In this document: positions 5,279-12,039 of the stretch, one piece after another
Numbering within the stretch: position 1 is the first letter of the stretch
Layout of the letters: each line of letters starts with the position of its first letter
Assembly: GCA_016287995.1 (NCBI GenBank)
Contig: JAEEXW010000026.1
Coordinates: 1 to 14,875, forward strand
DNA length: 14,875 nucleotides
Origin: Bacteroidales bacterium
Lineage (GTDB): Bacteria; Bacteroidota; Bacteroidia; Bacteroidales; UBA3824
Direction of reading: 5' to 3'
Program-made: the position numbers and the translations under genes
The notes under the pieces: generated by a model
Database searches by the model: none
Told to the model about the DNA's origin: nothing
What the model saw: the letters and a program-made list of their open reading frames with translations, nothing else

Positions 5279-6178
5279 ATGGAAAAAACGAAGTACAAAT
5301 ACCACTTGACACCATACGCAGGGCGCAGTTCTCGGACAACTTGTCCAAACTGCAAACGGCAGCACTGTTTTTCTCTGTACATTGACAGCGAAAACCGTCC
5401 AGCCGGACCCGAATACGGTGTTTGCGACCACAAAAAAGAGTGCGGTTATAGCCGCTACCCGTCCGGCAAAATCGACAATTCCGCCTTTGAGCCGATTAAA
5501 ATTGAAAAGGTTGAACCTGTGTATTATACGCGGCAAGATGTAGCAAACTACATTGCGAATAAACTTGACAACAATCTTTGCAAGTATCTTTTAACATACT
5601 GCGCACTTGACGTTCATCGACTAAAAAACATATTGAGGGATTATTGTGTCGGCAGCATTGATGGCGGCATAATCTTTTGGCAAATTGACGAACAGTTCCG
5701 CATACATCGTGGCAAAGTTATGTGGTACAATCCCGACGGACACCGCACGAAAATTCTCAGCAGCGATGGAACGGAACGAGGCAAGATAAAAGCAATGTGG
5801 CAGTTTCTCAAACGCGACCGCAAATTTGAGCCTGAAATGTGTTACTTCGGACAGCATTTAATAACGCTTTATCCCGGAAAGTCTATCGTTCTTGTTGAAA
5901 GTGAAAAAACGGCGATAATCGGCGCGTATTTTATTCCAAAATATAATTGGATTGCAACATTGAGTCTCAACAACTTCAATGCACACAGACTTAATTTTTT
6001 GAAAGAGTTTCAGAAGGCGGTTATCGTTTGTCCTGACAAAGACGGTTATTACAAATGGGCTGAGCAAACAGAAAAAATCAAGCGGTTAATGCCGGAATTA
6101 AAAATCAGAGTAAACGATTTTATTGAAAACGGCAGCGGCAAAGAAGATTTGGCAGACTTGCTGTTAAAAAAGGAGTAA
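5279..6178 (+). CDS. Zn-ribbon / Toprim primase-like protein (DUF6371-type)
   Basis: A 299-aa protein. Residues 22-57 form a Zn-binding module (C22-P-N-C25 ... C49-D-H-K-K-E-C55) like the N-terminal zinc ribbon of DnaG-type primases. About residues 75-200 form a middle domain with conserved-looking W-Y-N-P-D-G-H (149-155). Residues 200-290 resemble a Toprim fold: the glutamate motif IVLVESEK (E207) and the acidic motif CPDKDG (D253, D255). The layout matches Bacteroidetes DUF6371 proteins. The likely role is RNA-primer synthesis, or DNA binding in initiation, together with the helicase encoded four bases downstream. Whether primase activity is retained is unknown. The start lacks a Shine-Dalgarno, and an inverted repeat lies just upstream. 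Confidence 0.8.
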   Translation: MEKTKYKYHLTPYAGRSSRTTCPNCKRQHCFSLYIDSENRPAGPEYGVCDHKKECGYSRYPSGKIDNSAFEPIKIEKVEPVYYTRQDVANYIANKLDNNLCKYLLTYCALDVHRLKNILRDYCVGSIDGGIIFWQIDEQFRIHRGKVMWYNPDGHRTKILSSDGTERGKIKAMWQFLKRDRKFEPEMCYFGQHLITLYPGKSIVLVESEKTAIIGAYFIPKYNWIATLSLNNFNAHRLNFLKEFQKAVIVCPDKDGYYKWAEQTEKIKRLMPELKIRVNDFIENGSGKEDLADLLLKKE

Positions 6179-6182
6179 AAAA

Positions 6183-8009
6183 ATGGCAGACAAAAATAGT
6201 ACGAATATAGCGAAAGCAATTTTTGATTCACTGACCGACACGGAAAACGAAGACGAAATCAGCGAGGAAATAAAACGCTGCTACATTCATACCGACAATG
6301 TTTTAATGAGCAACGAAGGCACGTTCATCAAAACCAAATACGATTGGTACAGAGTGGCACAGTTTCCGTTTATAATCCGGCACACAATATACGACAGTAA
6401 AGACGAGGTTTTCCGTATTGTTCAAATCGGCAACGACAAAGATTTGGAACTTGACGAACCGCTGTACATAAAACTTTCCAACAAGGATTTTTCTTCGGCG
6501 GCAAAGTTCCGCAGCGCACTGTATAAGAAAAAACGTATGTTCAAAGGCAAGGACGAGGCTTTGAATGAAATTTTGGAGGCTATGCCCGCCGATGATGACA
6601 GCATTTATGTCGAAAAACTCGGTTGGAACAACGATGCACACGCTTATTTTTTCTCCAACGTTGCCATCAAGGACGGCGAGGTTTTAAAGCCTGACGAGTT
6701 TGGTCTTGTAAAATCCGGCGATAAATCTTTTTTTATGCCGTATGTTGATAGCATTACAGGCGGCATAGCAAAAGACGATGTAGCGGATAGTTTTCAGTAT
6801 TTTGAAAATAGTGAAATGACTTTCAATAAATGGTTTCAGTTGCTTTTAGACGCTCATAAACATTATTGCATTTTGCCGACGTGTTTTATGATAGCAAGTA
6901 TTTTCCGTGATATACTTTTTGACGAATTGAAGTTTATGCCGATTCTGTATGTCAAAGGTGTGCGCGGTTCGGGTAAGTCGTCAATAATCCGTAACTTAAC
7001 GGCTGTTTTTGGAAAACCGCAAAAGGAAGTATCTCTAAAAGGCAACCAAAACACGCCCAAATCTATGGCGCGAATGTTAAATCAAAAATCTAACTCAATG
7101 GTTTGGCTTGACGAGTACCACAACGACATTGTCGGCAACGTTCAAGGTATGTTGCAAAGTATGTACGACGGTGCGGGCTATCAGAAGGCGAGTTTCAGTA
7201 ACGATAACAAAGTTGATAGTGTTGATGTACAGTCGTCATTGGTTTTGACATCCAACTATCTGCCCGAAAACGAAATTTTTTTCACGAGGACGATTTTGGT
7301 TCAGGCAAACGAAACGAGTAAAACGCCACAGCAGCGCGAGGCTTTCAAAAAACTTATTGAAATAGAGCGCGGAGGATTGTCCTGCATTTGTGCGGAACTC
7401 TTAAAATATCGCAAGTTAATTGAGGAACGTTTCAAAGGAATGTATGACACTCTGTTTGAGTATTTTTTCAATCGTCTGCCGGGCATTGACACCCGTTTCC
7501 TTGATAATATGGCGGGCATTTTGGCTCCGGCGATGATTCTTTTGGACGAAAAGAAAATCCGCATGGTAAATCTTGATTTCATGGAAGAATTAGGCTTAAT
7601 GGCAGCGAAAAACATTCAAGAGCAGTTTAATTTGTTGGAAGAGACAAATGTAACACTTGAATTTTGGAATATTATTCAGGTTCTTTACGACCGTGGTACG
7701 ATTAAAAAAGGTCAAGACTTGAAACTATTGAACGACACCCGCGACGGTAAGACGTTATACGATGAGTTTGTGGCGTTGCGGCTTGGGCGGCTCTATGTTC
7801 CGTATGCGAAGGAGGCGGGCAACCGTGCGAAGTCCCAGCAGGAAATTTCGGAGGAGATTATACACTCTGAATATTTTGTCTGCAAAAAGGACGTGCGGTA
7901 TCTTTCGGAGGGTGATGACCTTGGCGACAAGCGCAGTTGGACAAATCCAACATCATCTATTATCCTGAACTATCAGGAATTAAAGAAAAAATTAGGAGTA
8001 AGTTTTTAA
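6183..8009 (+). CDS. DUF927-like AAA+/SF3-type helicase
   Basis: A 608-aa protein with an AAGGAG Shine-Dalgarno 7 nt upstream, four bases after the Toprim gene. The N-terminal half contains a DUF927-like element around residues 144-175 (VEKLGWNNDAHAYFF). The ATPase core follows: Walker A G259-VRGSGKS-266, Walker B MVWLDE (306-311), a sensor-1-like VLTSNYLP (354-361) and a candidate arginine finger R369 in FFTRT. The C-terminal 200 residues are helical and probably carry DNA-binding or oligomerisation elements. Together with the zinc-ribbon/Toprim protein it forms a split primase-helicase of the kind found in phages and replicative integrative elements, and would unwind DNA at the element's origin. 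A loader or ATPase role other than a helicase is not excluded. Confidence 0.85.
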   Translation: MADKNSTNIAKAIFDSLTDTENEDEISEEIKRCYIHTDNVLMSNEGTFIKTKYDWYRVAQFPFIIRHTIYDSKDEVFRIVQIGNDKDLELDEPLYIKLSNKDFSSAAKFRSALYKKKRMFKGKDEALNEILEAMPADDDSIYVEKLGWNNDAHAYFFSNVAIKDGEVLKPDEFGLVKSGDKSFFMPYVDSITGGIAKDDVADSFQYFENSEMTFNKWFQLLLDAHKHYCILPTCFMIASIFRDILFDELKFMPILYVKGVRGSGKSSIIRNLTAVFGKPQKEVSLKGNQNTPKSMARMLNQKSNSMVWLDEYHNDIVGNVQGMLQSMYDGAGYQKASFSNDNKVDSVDVQSSLVLTSNYLPENEIFFTRTILVQANETSKTPQQREAFKKLIEIERGGLSCICAELLKYRKLIEERFKGMYDTLFEYFFNRLPGIDTRFLDNMAGILAPAMILLDEKKIRMVNLDFMEELGLMAAKNIQEQFNLLEETNVTLEFWNIIQVLYDRGTIKKGQDLKLLNDTRDGKTLYDEFVALRLGRLYVPYAKEAGNRAKSQQEISEEIIHSEYFVCKKDVRYLSEGDDLGDKRSWTNPTSSIILNYQELKKKLGVSF

Positions 8010-8027
8010 AAAAAAGGAGGATACAAA

Positions 8028-8291
8028 ATGGAAAAATTATTAACACACTGGGACTTACCAGTCCCGGCAAAAGACGTATTTTTCGCGACAAAATATTTGC
8101 GTGATTTGCGTTTCAAATTTCAAAACCCTGAAACGTTTGAAATAACGTCTGTTTATCTTACGCGGACGGACAAAGCGAAATTCCGCGTAAAAGTGTTTCG
8201 CGGCGGCAAATGCTTAGTTGCAAAATACGTTGAAGCGGAAAATTTCATGGATTTGATTAACAAATTGAATGGAATGATGTTTAATCTGTAA
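8028..8291 (+). CDS. Hypothetical protein, 87 aa
   Basis: Start fixed by AAGGAGG at 8014-8020, 7 nt before the ATG. The protein has a short N-terminal helix and probable beta strands rich in Lys and Arg (RDLRFKFQNPETFEITSVYL, then KAKFRVKVFRGGKCLVAKYV), then a helix and a hydrophobic end (LINKLNGMMFNL). The basic beta-sheet character would fit a small nucleic-acid-binding protein, and its position 18 bases after the helicase fits a replication accessory, but I recognise no family and no OB-fold signature clearly. Confidence 0.7.
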   Translation: MEKLLTHWDLPVPAKDVFFATKYLRDLRFKFQNPETFEITSVYLTRTDKAKFRVKVFRGGKCLVAKYVEAENFMDLINKLNGMMFNL

Positions 8292-8296
8292 AATTT

Positions 8297-8482
8297 ATGA
8301 AAAGTATACTCAAAGAAATCCGCGATTTTAATGCGGAATATAAAGAAAAAACGGGAAAAGAACCGCCTGACGAATATACAGCAGTATTGTTTGTAATAGG
8401 TGCGTTTATGTTCCCTGAACTAATCAATCCTGAACTAATCAATAACAAGGAGGTAAAAAATGGTAAAGCAAAATTGGAATGA
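8297..8482 (+). CDS. Small acidic/basic protein, 61 aa
   Basis: Starts five bases after the previous stop. Its N-terminal helix (KEIRDFNAEYKEKTGKEPPD) is followed by a hydrophobic stretch (YTAVLFVIGAFMFPELINP), too short and interrupted to call a TM with confidence. It contains a duplicated PELIN encoded by an exact 15-bp tandem repeat. The 3' end overlaps the next gene by 23 bases and houses that gene's AAGGAGG. No family recognised. Confidence 0.6.
   Translation: MKSILKEIRDFNAEYKEKTGKEPPDEYTAVLFVIGAFMFPELINPELINNKEVKNGKAKLE
8414..8443 (+). repeat. 15-bp exact tandem duplication
   Basis: cctgaactaatcaat occurs twice back to back, adding PELIN PELIN to the protein without a frameshift. Probably replication slippage. 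Confidence 0.85.
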
Positions 8483-8753
8483 CAGAGAAGTTTTGGTGTT
8501 TGAAAAGTATGAAATTCGGCATTTAATGTCGTTCATAAAGCCCGAATACGACAAACGTAAAAAGAAATATCAAAAATACAAAGCGAAGTTGGACGAATTG
8601 GAATCCTGTAAGATAATAATAGCGGACGACAATTACAAAAATCTGCAAAAAAAATGTCTTGAATTGAAACAAAATATCAGAGACATAGAAATTACATACG
8701 ATTATTTCAAGCGTTTTACATTCGACCCGCTGAGGACGGATAATGACCAATAG
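8460..8753 (+). CDS. Lys-rich coiled-coil protein, 97 aa
   Basis: The ATG is supported by AAGGAGG at 8447-8453 within the preceding gene. Most of the protein is a highly charged helix (YDKRKKKYQKYKAKLDELES, then DDNYKNLQKKCLELKQNIRD) likely to form a coiled coil, ending in a short aromatic region (YDYFKRFTFDPLR). There is no membrane segment. Small coiled-coil proteins of this type are frequent in phage early regions, but I cannot assign a function. Five bases separate it from the next gene. Confidence 0.65.
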   Translation: MVKQNWNDREVLVFEKYEIRHLMSFIKPEYDKRKKKYQKYKAKLDELESCKIIIADDNYKNLQKKCLELKQNIRDIEITYDYFKRFTFDPLRTDNDQ

Positions 8754-8758
8754 CAATT

Positions 8759-9025
8759 ATGAACGATATAACATTTTTCTGTCTTGTAGCGAAAACCCGC
8801 GCGGCGCAAAAAGCGTATTACGCAGACAAGACCAAAAGCGCGGAAAAACAGGCAAAACTTATCAAGTCAAAACAACTTGAAGCCAAACTCGACGCAGAAA
8901 TAAAAAGGCGTTGTGCTGAGGTTTACAATGTTGACGAAATGAAAAACGCATGGAAACTCTTTTGTGCATTATCAGATGCCCATAAAGAGTATATGGAAAT
9001 AGGAAAACTATATACAGGAGACTAA
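8759..9025 (+). CDS. Hypothetical helical protein, 88 aa
   Basis: A short hydrophobic start (MNDITFFCLVAK) precedes a long Ala/Lys/Glu-rich helix (RAAQKAYYADKTKSAEKQAK, then KQLEAKLDAEIKRRCAEVYN) and a C-terminal helix (AWKLFCALSDAHKEYMEIGK). It has no Shine-Dalgarno and starts five bases after the previous stop. No family recognised. Confidence 0.6.
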   Translation: MNDITFFCLVAKTRAAQKAYYADKTKSAEKQAKLIKSKQLEAKLDAEIKRRCAEVYNVDEMKNAWKLFCALSDAHKEYMEIGKLYTGD

Positions 9026-9037
9026 AAAACAGTAAAA

Positions 9038-9454
9038 ATGGACGATAACAAACAAATAAGTTTGTCGGAAGTCGGCAAAGCCGTTGAATTATGCGGGAAG
9101 TATATCCAGTTGGCAGCGCAGCCTCAAACTCAGCCGCCAACCGTCATTACTGACGAAATTTTTGAATCAGAACGCAGAAAAAGGATACTAAATGAACTAT
9201 CGGCAAAACTATTAGGGAAAAACTTACGAGTTCCGTTGTTGCTGGTATCGGAGTGGTCAAAGAAGACGCAACTTTGGTTTAATACGTTGGAAGGGAAAAA
9301 AGCGTTGCCGTTGCGTAATGATGAAAAAATGAACCGTCGGCTGCCTGATGTAATCAAATTTTTGTGCGATTTGTGGAACATACCCTATCCTCAGGAATTG
9401 AAAGATTTTTGCAGGAAACACGTTGGATTTGAAAACTTAACAACTAAAACCTAA
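9038..9454 (+). CDS. Hypothetical protein, 138 aa, last gene of the run
   Basis: The N-terminal helix (SLSEVGKAVELCGKYIQLAA) is joined by a short Gln/Pro linker to a basic domain (ESERRKRILNELSAKLLGKN, then WSKKTQLWFNTLEGKKALPL). The C-terminal part, MNRRLPDVIKFLCDLWNIPY through KDFCRKHVGF, has four helices by eye. It could be a DNA- or protein-binding accessory factor. It closes the co-directional run: an AT-rich non-coding stretch and a terminator follow. Confidence 0.65.
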   Translation: MDDNKQISLSEVGKAVELCGKYIQLAAQPQTQPPTVITDEIFESERRKRILNELSAKLLGKNLRVPLLLVSEWSKKTQLWFNTLEGKKALPLRNDEKMNRRLPDVIKFLCDLWNIPYPQELKDFCRKHVGFENLTTKT

Positions 9455-9569
9455 AAATGTCAAAAAATATGATATTATAATGATACATTATAAAAAGAAT
9501 GTTATTATAAGTTGTTGAGTATAAGATATTTAATATTAAAAAATTTTAAAGTCTTCACTCCGACAAGAA

Positions 9570-9598
9570 AACCGCTCATGTGGGCGGTTATTTTTTTT
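9570..9598 (+). terminator. Rho-independent terminator
   Basis: AACCGC (9570-9575), loop tcatgtgg, GCGGTT (9584-9589), then A and eight T. It ends the 82-9454 gene run. This is also the style of terminator commonly seen downstream of Bacteroidetes tRNA genes. Confidence 0.85.
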
Positions 9599-9658
9599 AT
9601 GTATCTGATTTTAAGTGGGTTAAAAGATTTTTTACTAACCTAAGGGAACTTCCAAAAT

Positions 9659-9689
9659 TTGCGAAAAACAAAAAACTGCCTTAATTTTG
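9659..9689 (+). promoter_or_regulatory. Putative Bacteroidetes promoter of integrase 1
   Basis: TTG at 9659-9661 and TAATTTTG (TAnnTTTG) at 9682-9689 with 20-bp spacing, close to the consensus 19. The -7 box abuts the first of two direct repeats, suggesting autoregulation. Confidence 0.5.
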
Positions 9690-9736
9690 CTCTCAAAATG
9701 CTCTTTGTGGCTGCTCTCCAAATGCTCACCACAAAG
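9688..9736 (+). repeat. Direct and inverted repeats at integrase 1 promoter
   Basis: TGCTCTCAAAATGCTC (9688-9703) and TGCTCTCCAAATGCTC (9712-9727) match in 15 of 16 positions at 24-bp spacing. The inverted pair CTTTGTGG (9703-9710) and CCACAAAG (9729-9736) flanks the second copy. They are candidate operator or integrase arm-binding sites. Confidence 0.7.
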
Positions 9737-9777
9737 ATAGATTTTTTTATTATTATATAACTAAAAATTTTCCAAAA

Positions 9778-10956
9778 ATGATTAAAATTTTATTCAACCG
9801 CAGCAAAAAATTGAATAAAGAGGGCAAAGGATTAATTTCTTTTTCGATTGCTCTCAACGGCAACCGTAAATATATCTCGTCTGAATTTTACGTTTTTCCA
9901 AAAGATTGGGACGATAAAAAATGCGAGGTCAGAAAATCAGACCAAAACTACTTAAAAATCAACCGCGCATTAAAAGATACCAAATCAAAGTGGGAAAATC
10001 GTGAAATTGAATTGCGAAGTACAGGTGATTTTTTCACTATCGAAAACATTGTCAGCGAAGAAAAAAACTATGCTAATTTTATTGACTTCTGCCAAAAAGA
10101 GGCTAAAAAACGTTACGAAATCGGCGACAACGGATATTCACAATATAGTTATTACCGTAATGTAATTGACGAACTTATTAAATTTCAAGGCGTTAATATC
10201 CCTTTTAAAGCCGTAAATCTTAAATTTATAAACGATTTTCGCGAACACCTTTTAAGAAAGCGCAAAGATTTGTCTGACGCAACCAAAAGCAAATATCTAC
10301 GTGCGCTTAAAACATTGACCAATGCCTGTGCCGATGACAAAATCATTGAACCAATCGCCACACGTAGAATCAAAAACATAAAAGCCGTAAGCAAACCGCG
10401 TGAAAATCTCACGTTTACACAACTCAAACAACTTGAAACTATTGATTTCGTGGATAAAAATTTGGACTATTACCGCGACCTCTTTTTAACCGGGTGTTAT
10501 ACCGGGCTGAGATTTTCAGACTTAATCAACCTCAAAAAAGAAAACATAATTTATAATCCTGATGACGGCGGAACATATCTACGGATTCAGGAAAAGAAGA
10601 CCAAAAAATGGAAAGCAAACATACCTCTGCACCGTCTTTTTAACGGCAAGGTATTGAAAATTTTTGCGAAATACGAAAGCCGGTTCCGGGAAACAATTTT
10701 CCCCGACCTTGTAACCGACCAATGCGTAAACCGCAATTTAAAAATCATACATCAAATAATGAAGTTTGATGTTTCAAACCTTACATTTCATCTGTCCCGG
10801 CATACTTTCGGTACGCTTATGGCGGAACTCGACATTGCGCCGTATTTGGTTCAGCAATATATGATGCACAGCGATATAAAAACGACTATGAAATATATTC
10901 ACACTTCTCGTATGAATCAAAACAAAATGCTGGAAAGAATCGTCTTCCCCGATTAA
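9778..10956 (+). CDS. Tyrosine recombinase / site-specific integrase (Bacteroidetes type), integrase 1
   Basis: A 392-aa integrase. It has an N-terminal arm-binding region (1-80) with the typical Bacteroidetes start (LFNRSKKLNKEGKGLISFSI), a SAM-like core-binding domain (about 100-190) and a catalytic domain (about 210-392). Catalytic residues are visible: R245 in CYTGLRFSDL, K274, H338 and R341 in HLSRHTFG, H364 and the nucleophile Y373 in MKYIHTS. The usual LGH before the second His is MMH here, a mild deviation. It cuts and rejoins att sites to integrate and excise its element. Its promoter region carries repeats. It is followed by an inverted repeat and the ATGTAGGT array. It plausibly mobilises the gene run to its left. 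Confidence 0.95.
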   Translation: MIKILFNRSKKLNKEGKGLISFSIALNGNRKYISSEFYVFPKDWDDKKCEVRKSDQNYLKINRALKDTKSKWENREIELRSTGDFFTIENIVSEEKNYANFIDFCQKEAKKRYEIGDNGYSQYSYYRNVIDELIKFQGVNIPFKAVNLKFINDFREHLLRKRKDLSDATKSKYLRALKTLTNACADDKIIEPIATRRIKNIKAVSKPRENLTFTQLKQLETIDFVDKNLDYYRDLFLTGCYTGLRFSDLINLKKENIIYNPDDGGTYLRIQEKKTKKWKANIPLHRLFNGKVLKIFAKYESRFRETIFPDLVTDQCVNRNLKIIHQIMKFDVSNLTFHLSRHTFGTLMAELDIAPYLVQQYMMHSDIKTTMKYIHTSRMNQNKMLERIVFPD

Positions 10957-10962
10957 AAAAAA

Positions 10963-10995
10963 ATATTGATTTTGTAACTACTTCAAAATCAATAT
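10963..10995. terminator. Inverted repeat after integrase 1, probable terminator
   Basis: ATATTGATTTTG (10963-10974), a 9-nt loop and CAAAATCAATAT (10984-10995), preceded by an A-run and followed by attacattttt. The stem is long but AT-rich. It could terminate in either direction. Confidence 0.6.
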
Positions 10996-11108
10996 ATTAC
11001 ATTTTTAGTTAACATAATATTTTTTTTTAAAATTTTTGTTTCAGACTGTTTTCGACCTACATAGGGGTATTTTTGATACTTAACTTATTGATTTATAATA
11101 TATTATAT

Positions 11109-11329
11109 ATGTAGTTTTTATGTAGGTTTTATGTAGGTTCTATGTAGGTTTGTAGGTTTTATGTAGGTCAACCGACAAAATAACCTACATAAGACCTACA
11201 TAAAGGCATTTATAATTCTTTGAAAATCAATAATTTAAAAATCGTGTATGTTTTTATGTAGGTCGCTGTTTTTAGCCTTATTCTTTGAAATACAATCACT
11301 TACAAAGTTATGTAGGTTGAAACCTACAT
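11109..11329. repeat. ATGTAGGT box array with 11-bp phasing
   Basis: Direct copies of ATGTAGGT at 11120, 11131, 11142, 11161, 11256 and 11310, with a degenerate copy at 11109 (ATGTAGTT) and a shortened one at 11151. Inverted copies (ACCTACAT) lie at 11183, 11194 and 11322, with an outlier at 11055. Most neighbours are 11 bp apart. 11310-11329 is a near-perfect palindrome with 9-bp arms and 2-nt spacer. Too short and gapless for CRISPR. Confidence 0.85.
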
Positions 11330-11441
11330 TTTTTAAAAGCATTTTTTATTTTTTTTCTTTTTAAAAATAATCTCCGTTTTGTGCGAAATTCCCTTTGACA
11401 AAACTTTTTGCCTTATATTTACCTTCTAAAAATAATGAATT

Positions 11442-11630
11442 ATGAACTGTCAACTAATAATTTTCAAAGGATTGGAGACCATTATTTTGACTAAGGCGGA
11501 ATGTGCTTTGCGTTTGAAGATTTCAATCCGTACAATCAACCGCCGTTTGGCGGACGGAAAACCCACGCGCCGAGGCTGGTTCTTTGATGAAGTGATAAAA
11601 TTTGACGATTTAAAACCGAAAAAGAAATGA
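11442..11630 (+). CDS. Small HTH protein, candidate excisionase or regulator
   Basis: A 62-aa basic protein. Residues 17-50 (LTKAECALRLKISIRTINRR, then LADGKPTRRGWFF) fit the short winged HTH of the MerR/excisionase (HTH_17) type: 'LT..EcA..L.iS.rTi.R.l..G'. Proteins of this kind serve as recombination directionality factors or repressors in Bacteroidetes integrative elements. Its position beside the integrase and directly after the ATGTAGGT array makes it a candidate to bind that array. The annotated ATG has no Shine-Dalgarno; a TTG at 11487 would give a shorter protein starting right at the HTH. Its stop overlaps the next start as ATGA. Confidence 0.65.
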   Translation: MNCQLIIFKGLETIILTKAECALRLKISIRTINRRLADGKPTRRGWFFDEVIKFDDLKPKKK

Positions 11631-11786
11631 CTATTGAATTTGAAACGCTAAAAACCGTCTGTCGTTATCACAAAGACGGAAAATGTATGAGTGGCAGGAA
11701 GTTGCACGGAGGATAATTGTCCGCTTGTAAAAGTAGTAGATTATTACACGGACGCTTTAACAACTTGTTACAAACATTTTAAATAA
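11627..11786 (+). pseudogene. Small Cys-rich putative zinc-binding protein, apparently frameshifted
   Basis: It starts by ATGA overlap with the HTH gene. Frame 0 reads MTIEFETLKTVCRYHKDGKC, then MSGRKLHGG and a stop at 11714-11716. The +1 frame continues CTEDNCPLVKVVDYYTDALT, TCYKHFK and stops at 11784-11786. Removing one base at aggaag (about 11698-11703) joins them into a protein of about 53 aa with Cys/His at VCRYHKDGKC, SCTEDNC and TCYKH, a sensible zinc-binding pattern. I infer a one-base insertion in a once functional gene. A sequencing error or programmed frameshift is possible, though no slippery heptamer is evident. Confidence 0.55.
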
Positions 11787-12006
11787 AAAATGTTCGTTAT
11801 TGTCCTAAGGTCAAGCGTGGAATCAATTTTACAGATAGACCTGTTCCCTATCCAACGAACATTGATTTATAATAGGAACTACAAAAAACGTTGGCGTTTG
11901 TAGTATTACAACCTACGCTGTATGGAAAACCTATTATCAACCGCAAATATATAAATCATTATCGGGATTTGCAAATTTTTTAACAATTAAAAATCAAAAA
12001 TAAATT
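11787..12006. other. Intergenic region with inverted repeats
   Basis: About 220 bp without a supported gene. It has AATGTTCGTT (11789-11798) with AACGAACATT (11854-11863), and nested inside them AGGTC (11808-11812) with GACCT (11838-11842). A second hairpin is ACTACAAA (11878-11885) with TTTGTAGT (11897-11904). A copy of TTTAACAATTAAAAA lies at 11979-11993. A start-less open frame (11801-11872, CPKVKRGINF and on) overlaps the first structure. It could be a structured RNA or a decayed gene end. Confidence 0.45.
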
Positions 12007-12036
12007 TTGCAATCTCAAATATTTGCCCTATCTTTG
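12007..12036 (+). promoter_or_regulatory. Bacteroidetes sigma-ABfr-type promoter
   Basis: TTG at 12007-12009, exactly 19 bases, then TATCTTTG at 12029-12036: a full match to TTG-N19-TAnnTTTG. Transcription would begin near 12040-12045, right at the 5' side of the structured leader. Confidence 0.85.
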
Positions 12037-12039
12037 CAG

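Larger units (their letters stand above)
9455..9777. other. Intergenic region: terminator plus integrase promoter
   Basis: A 323-bp gap. It holds a very AT-rich stretch (9460-9552), a tRNA-3'-end-like segment (aagtcttcactccgaca, about 9550-9566), a terminator, and then a Bacteroidetes-type promoter overlapping direct and inverted repeats before the integrase. No coding potential is apparent. Confidence 0.7.
10957..11441. other. AT-rich intergenic region with iteron-like array
   Basis: A 485-bp gap with no coding potential. It contains a hairpin, a strongly AT-rich stretch (10996-11050 and 11090-11110, including tttataatatattatatat), and an array of ATGTAGGT boxes. Iterons next to an AT-rich unwinding region are the classic layout of a replication origin; the replication genes lie in the same element. 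Confidence 0.65.

Noticed and set aside
11109..11329. CRISPR array
   Set aside because: Repeat unit is only 8-11 bp, largely back to back without unique spacers, occurs in both orientations, and no cas gene is present.
11435..11494. 19-residue leader peptide overlapping the HTH gene start
   Set aside because: No Shine-Dalgarno and no informative codons; could be chance in AT-rich sequence.
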